DNA from: Erysipelotrichia bacterium
GTDB taxonomy: Bacteria; Bacillota_I; Bacilli_A; Erysipelotrichales; Erysipelotrichaceae
Direction: 5' to 3'
DNA: 6,492 nt
Assembly: GCA_009929095.1 (NCBI GenBank)
Contig: SABF01000084.1
Coordinates: 1-6,492 of the forward strand
Below the pieces are notes generated by a model. That model was not told where the DNA came from, did no database searches, and was given only the letters and a program-made list of their open reading frames with translations. The position numbers and the translations under genes are program-made. Positions 4,954 to 6,492 of this stretch are shown here, piece after piece. Within the stretch, counting starts at the first letter, position 1. Each line of letters starts with the position of its first letter.

Positions 4954-5665
4954 TCAGATACCATACGACATGGTCAAACGGACCATTGCTGTATGAATAA
5001 TAGTAATCAAGTGTTGCGCTCTGTGTGGCACCCGCTGCAATTTCGTAGTTGGCATCACAGAAGTAGGTATTGTTCATTCCAACAGCGTTATTATTTGCGT
5101 CAAGGAATACAGCATAGCCCTGAACAAATTCAGCCGCATATTCATTATTATTTGTGATTGCCAGAGTAAGTGCATCTCCATTTACAGCCTGCTGAACAGA
5201 TAATCCTGACAGAACCGGTTTACAGAGGTCAATTTTATACTGCATATTATTCCGGTATTCGATGTGATCAATTCCCTTAACATCATTGAAATACAATGTC
5301 ATGCAGGATTCTTCTCCAGGACCGATATCATCAACCATTCCATCTGCAGCTCCCAGCATATTGCCTGATGCATCATATGCCGTGGCATTTGTCATAATTG
5401 TCGCAGTAAGTGATGAATTGTTCTTGACTGCAAGCAGATACTCTGTCGCATAGTCGTTTTCGAACTTATACTCAGTGATCCCCAGATCATCAAGTTTCAA
5501 TTCGTTTGATGATGAAGCGGCTGCTGCGGCCGTTTCCTTTGAATCTGCAGCTGCACTTTTGCTGTCAGAACCTTCAGATGAACCAGTGACAGATGAAGCT
5601 CTTCCGCCGCTGCATCCTGCGAGAAACAATGTTAATGCAAATACTGACAAATACGCCTTCTTCAT
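4934..5665 (-). CDS. Secreted lipoprotein with two tandem Ig-like (FxLYD-like) domains
   Basis: This is a 243-residue surface lipoprotein of unknown function. It has a lysine start (MKK), a hydrophobic core and lipobox LAGC (residues 15-18), so Cys18 should be lipid-anchored after signal peptidase II cleavage. A Ser/Ala/Gly-rich linker follows (19-54). Two similar domains make up the rest: about 60-145 and 160-240. They share an LAVKNN/LAITNN strand, a Y/F-D-A-x-x-N turn, an IGPG/IAAG turn before a hydrophobic strand, and DHIEY/DHVVWY at the end. This resembles the FxLYD type of beta-sandwich found in Firmicute lipoproteins. I chose ATG 5665 because AAAGGAAA (5671-5678) lies 5 bases upstream and it gives a clean signal peptide; the in-frame ATG at 5689 would precede that site. 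It appears to be a single-gene unit with its own promoter, convergent with tRNA-Thr. A role in cell-envelope binding is only a guess. Confidence 0.85.
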   Translation of the reverse strand: MKKAYLSVFALTLFLAGCSGGRASSVTGSSEGSDSKSAAADSKETAAAAASSSNELKLDDLGITEYKFENDYATEYLLAVKNNSSLTATIMTNATAYDASGNMLGAADGMVDDIGPGEESCMTLYFNDVKGIDHIEYRNNMQYKIDLCKPVLSGLSVQQAVNGDALTLAITNNNEYAAEFVQGYAVFLDANNNAVGMNNTYFCDANYEIAAGATQSATLDYYYSYSNGPFDHVVWYLTGRASK

Positions 5666-5702
5666 ATTATTTTCCTTTCTTACCAGCACTAGCTTTAAGC
5701 AA

Positions 5703-5730
5703 ATAGTACTCTGTAATTTTTCGGCATCAA
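5703..5730 (-). promoter_or_regulatory. Candidate sigma-70 type promoter of the lipoprotein gene
   Basis: On the minus strand TTGATG (5730-5725) and TACTAT (5708-5703) are separated by 16 bases, each with two mismatches to consensus. The start site would be about 30 bases upstream of the lipoprotein ATG. The 152-base gap after pflA, which shows no strong terminator, otherwise holds nothing recognisable. Confidence 0.5.
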
Positions 5731-5817
5731 AACATTTTTTTGTACACGCATAATAATCTTTCAGTAGAGATTGCCGCCGAGTCTTTCAGATTTCAAGCGG
5801 TACATAAAAAGCAGGGT

Positions 5818-6492
5818 TCAGTTTCCTGATTCCTGCTTCTGTATTATTTCTGATGCCTGTCTGATTTCCTCTTCGGTTGGAATCGGAATGTCTTTAAGTG
5901 TATAGGGAATTCCAAGATTCTCCCACTTGGCAGTCCCCAGAGTGTGATACGGAAGAATCTCTGTCCGATCCACCGTTCTGAGTCCGGAGATGAAATCTGC
6001 GGTTTCCTGCAGACCCTCTTTATCATCTGTGAGCTTCGGCACCAGTACATGGCGGATCCACATATGCGTGCCATGATCAGAAAGATATTGGGCCATGTCA
6101 AGAATATTGGCATTGTCCATGCCGGTGAGACTGCGATGCTTTTCCGGATTCATTTCCTTAAGGTCAAGAATCACGAGATCCGTGACATCAAGCAGCCGAT
6201 CAAAGCGTTTCAGCCATTGATTATCTCTCGTAAACGGCTGTCCTGCAGTATCTATCGCTGTGTGCACACCTTTGGCTTTGGCTATGCTGAAGAACTCCGT
6301 TAAGAAATCTATCTGCAGCAGCGGTTCTCCTCCGCTGACGGTAATGCCGCCATCCTTACCCCAGTAGTCATGATAGCGCCAGCACTTCTCAAACAGATCT
6401 GATGCAGCATACTTCAGCGGTGCATTCCCCATCAGCCAGGTATCCGGATTGTGACAGAAGCGGCAGCGAAGTCTGCAGCCCTGCATGAATAC
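5818..6492 (-). CDS. pflA: Pyruvate formate-lyase activating enzyme, N-terminus cut by window edge
   Basis: This radical-SAM enzyme installs the glycyl radical on pyruvate formate-lyase, enabling anaerobic conversion of pyruvate and CoA to acetyl-CoA and formate. 224 residues are visible, and the frame stays open to the edge (VF precedes the first in-window Met), so about 25-30 N-terminal residues are missing. The [4Fe-4S]-binding motif CRLRCRFC (Cys4, Cys8, Cys11 counted from the MQGC methionine) is the family CxxxCxxC and is followed by HNPDTW. The SAM-binding SGGEP motif is at 51-55, and ILDLKEMNPEKH lies about 105-116. No extra ferredoxin-like cysteine cluster lies between the motifs, which favours PflA over activators of other glycyl-radical enzymes. 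The Met at 6486 looks like a start but is internal. The partner pflB is probably upstream, outside the window. An oxygen-sensitive cluster and PFL use point to an anaerobic or facultative host. Confidence 0.93.
   Translation of the reverse strand, partial: VFMQGCRLRCRFCHNPDTWLMGNAPLKYAASDLFEKCWRYHDYWGKDGGITVSGGEPLLQIDFLTEFFSIAKAKGVHTAIDTAGQPFTRDNQWLKRFDRLLDVTDLVILDLKEMNPEKHRSLTGMDNANILDMAQYLSDHGTHMWIRHVLVPKLTDDKEGLQETADFISGLRTVDRTEILPYHTLGTAKWENLGIPYTLKDIPIPTEEEIRQASEIIQKQESGN

Noticed and set aside
4873..5157. Plus-strand 94-codon frame over the end of the lipoprotein gene.
   Set aside because: It is antisense to the duplicated domain region and rich in His/Gln/Ser typical of reverse translations.
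5770..5812. Possible terminator between pflA and the lipoprotein gene (CCGC/GCGG arms).
   Set aside because: Only four clean base pairs with a long loop and no T-run following on the minus strand.
5944..6303. Plus-strand 119-codon frame opposite pflA.
   Set aside because: It is a shadow of a well-conserved radical-SAM enzyme.

Overview
The window looks like chromosomal DNA from an anaerobic or fermentative low-to-mid-GC Bacillota. A class such as Erysipelotrichia or a relative is possible, but this is inference from protein style only. The evidence is strong purine-rich Shine-Dalgarno sites, TATAAT-type promoters with extended -10 elements, a pyruvate formate-lyase activating enzyme, and an energy-coupling-factor (ECF) transporter most like those of lactobacilli and other Firmicutes. 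All protein genes recognised here lie on the minus strand. The one confident plus-strand gene is a tRNA.

Reading the minus strand from the right: (1) 6492-5818 is the body of pflA, which begins outside the window. (2) 5665-4934 is a surface lipoprotein with a duplicated Ig-like domain and its own probable promoter. (3) 4770-4695 holds tRNA-Thr(CGT) on the plus strand, with a clear promoter (4648-4676) and terminator (4783-4815), convergent with the lipoprotein gene. (4) 4680-3900 is a gene-poor 0.8 kb stretch. It holds a possible 31-residue zinc-ribbon micro-protein overlapping a 48-residue ORF by ATGA, and an unexplained hairpin. (5) 3861 to the left edge is a four-gene operon: an S component of the UPF0397 family, a double-ATPase EcfA-type protein, an EcfT/CbiQ-type transmembrane protein, and an S-adenosylmethionine (SAM) hydrolase of the DUF62 family that runs off the left edge.

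The first three operon genes make a complete dedicated ECF importer: the S component binds the substrate, the fused ATPases drive transport, and the T component couples them. The fourth gene encodes an enzyme expected to split SAM into adenosine and methionine. This suggests that import and hydrolysis act on the same SAM- or adenosyl-type compound, or serve methionine/adenosine salvage. The family is, as I recall, associated with methionine-regulated ECF transporters, but no SAM riboswitch or T-box is visible upstream. A compact intrinsic terminator with a UUCG loop lies between the S-component gene and the ATPase gene and abuts the ATPase ribosome binding site. It would tune or gate expression of the energizing module. 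No transposase, integrase, CRISPR array, rRNA or replication origin is seen.
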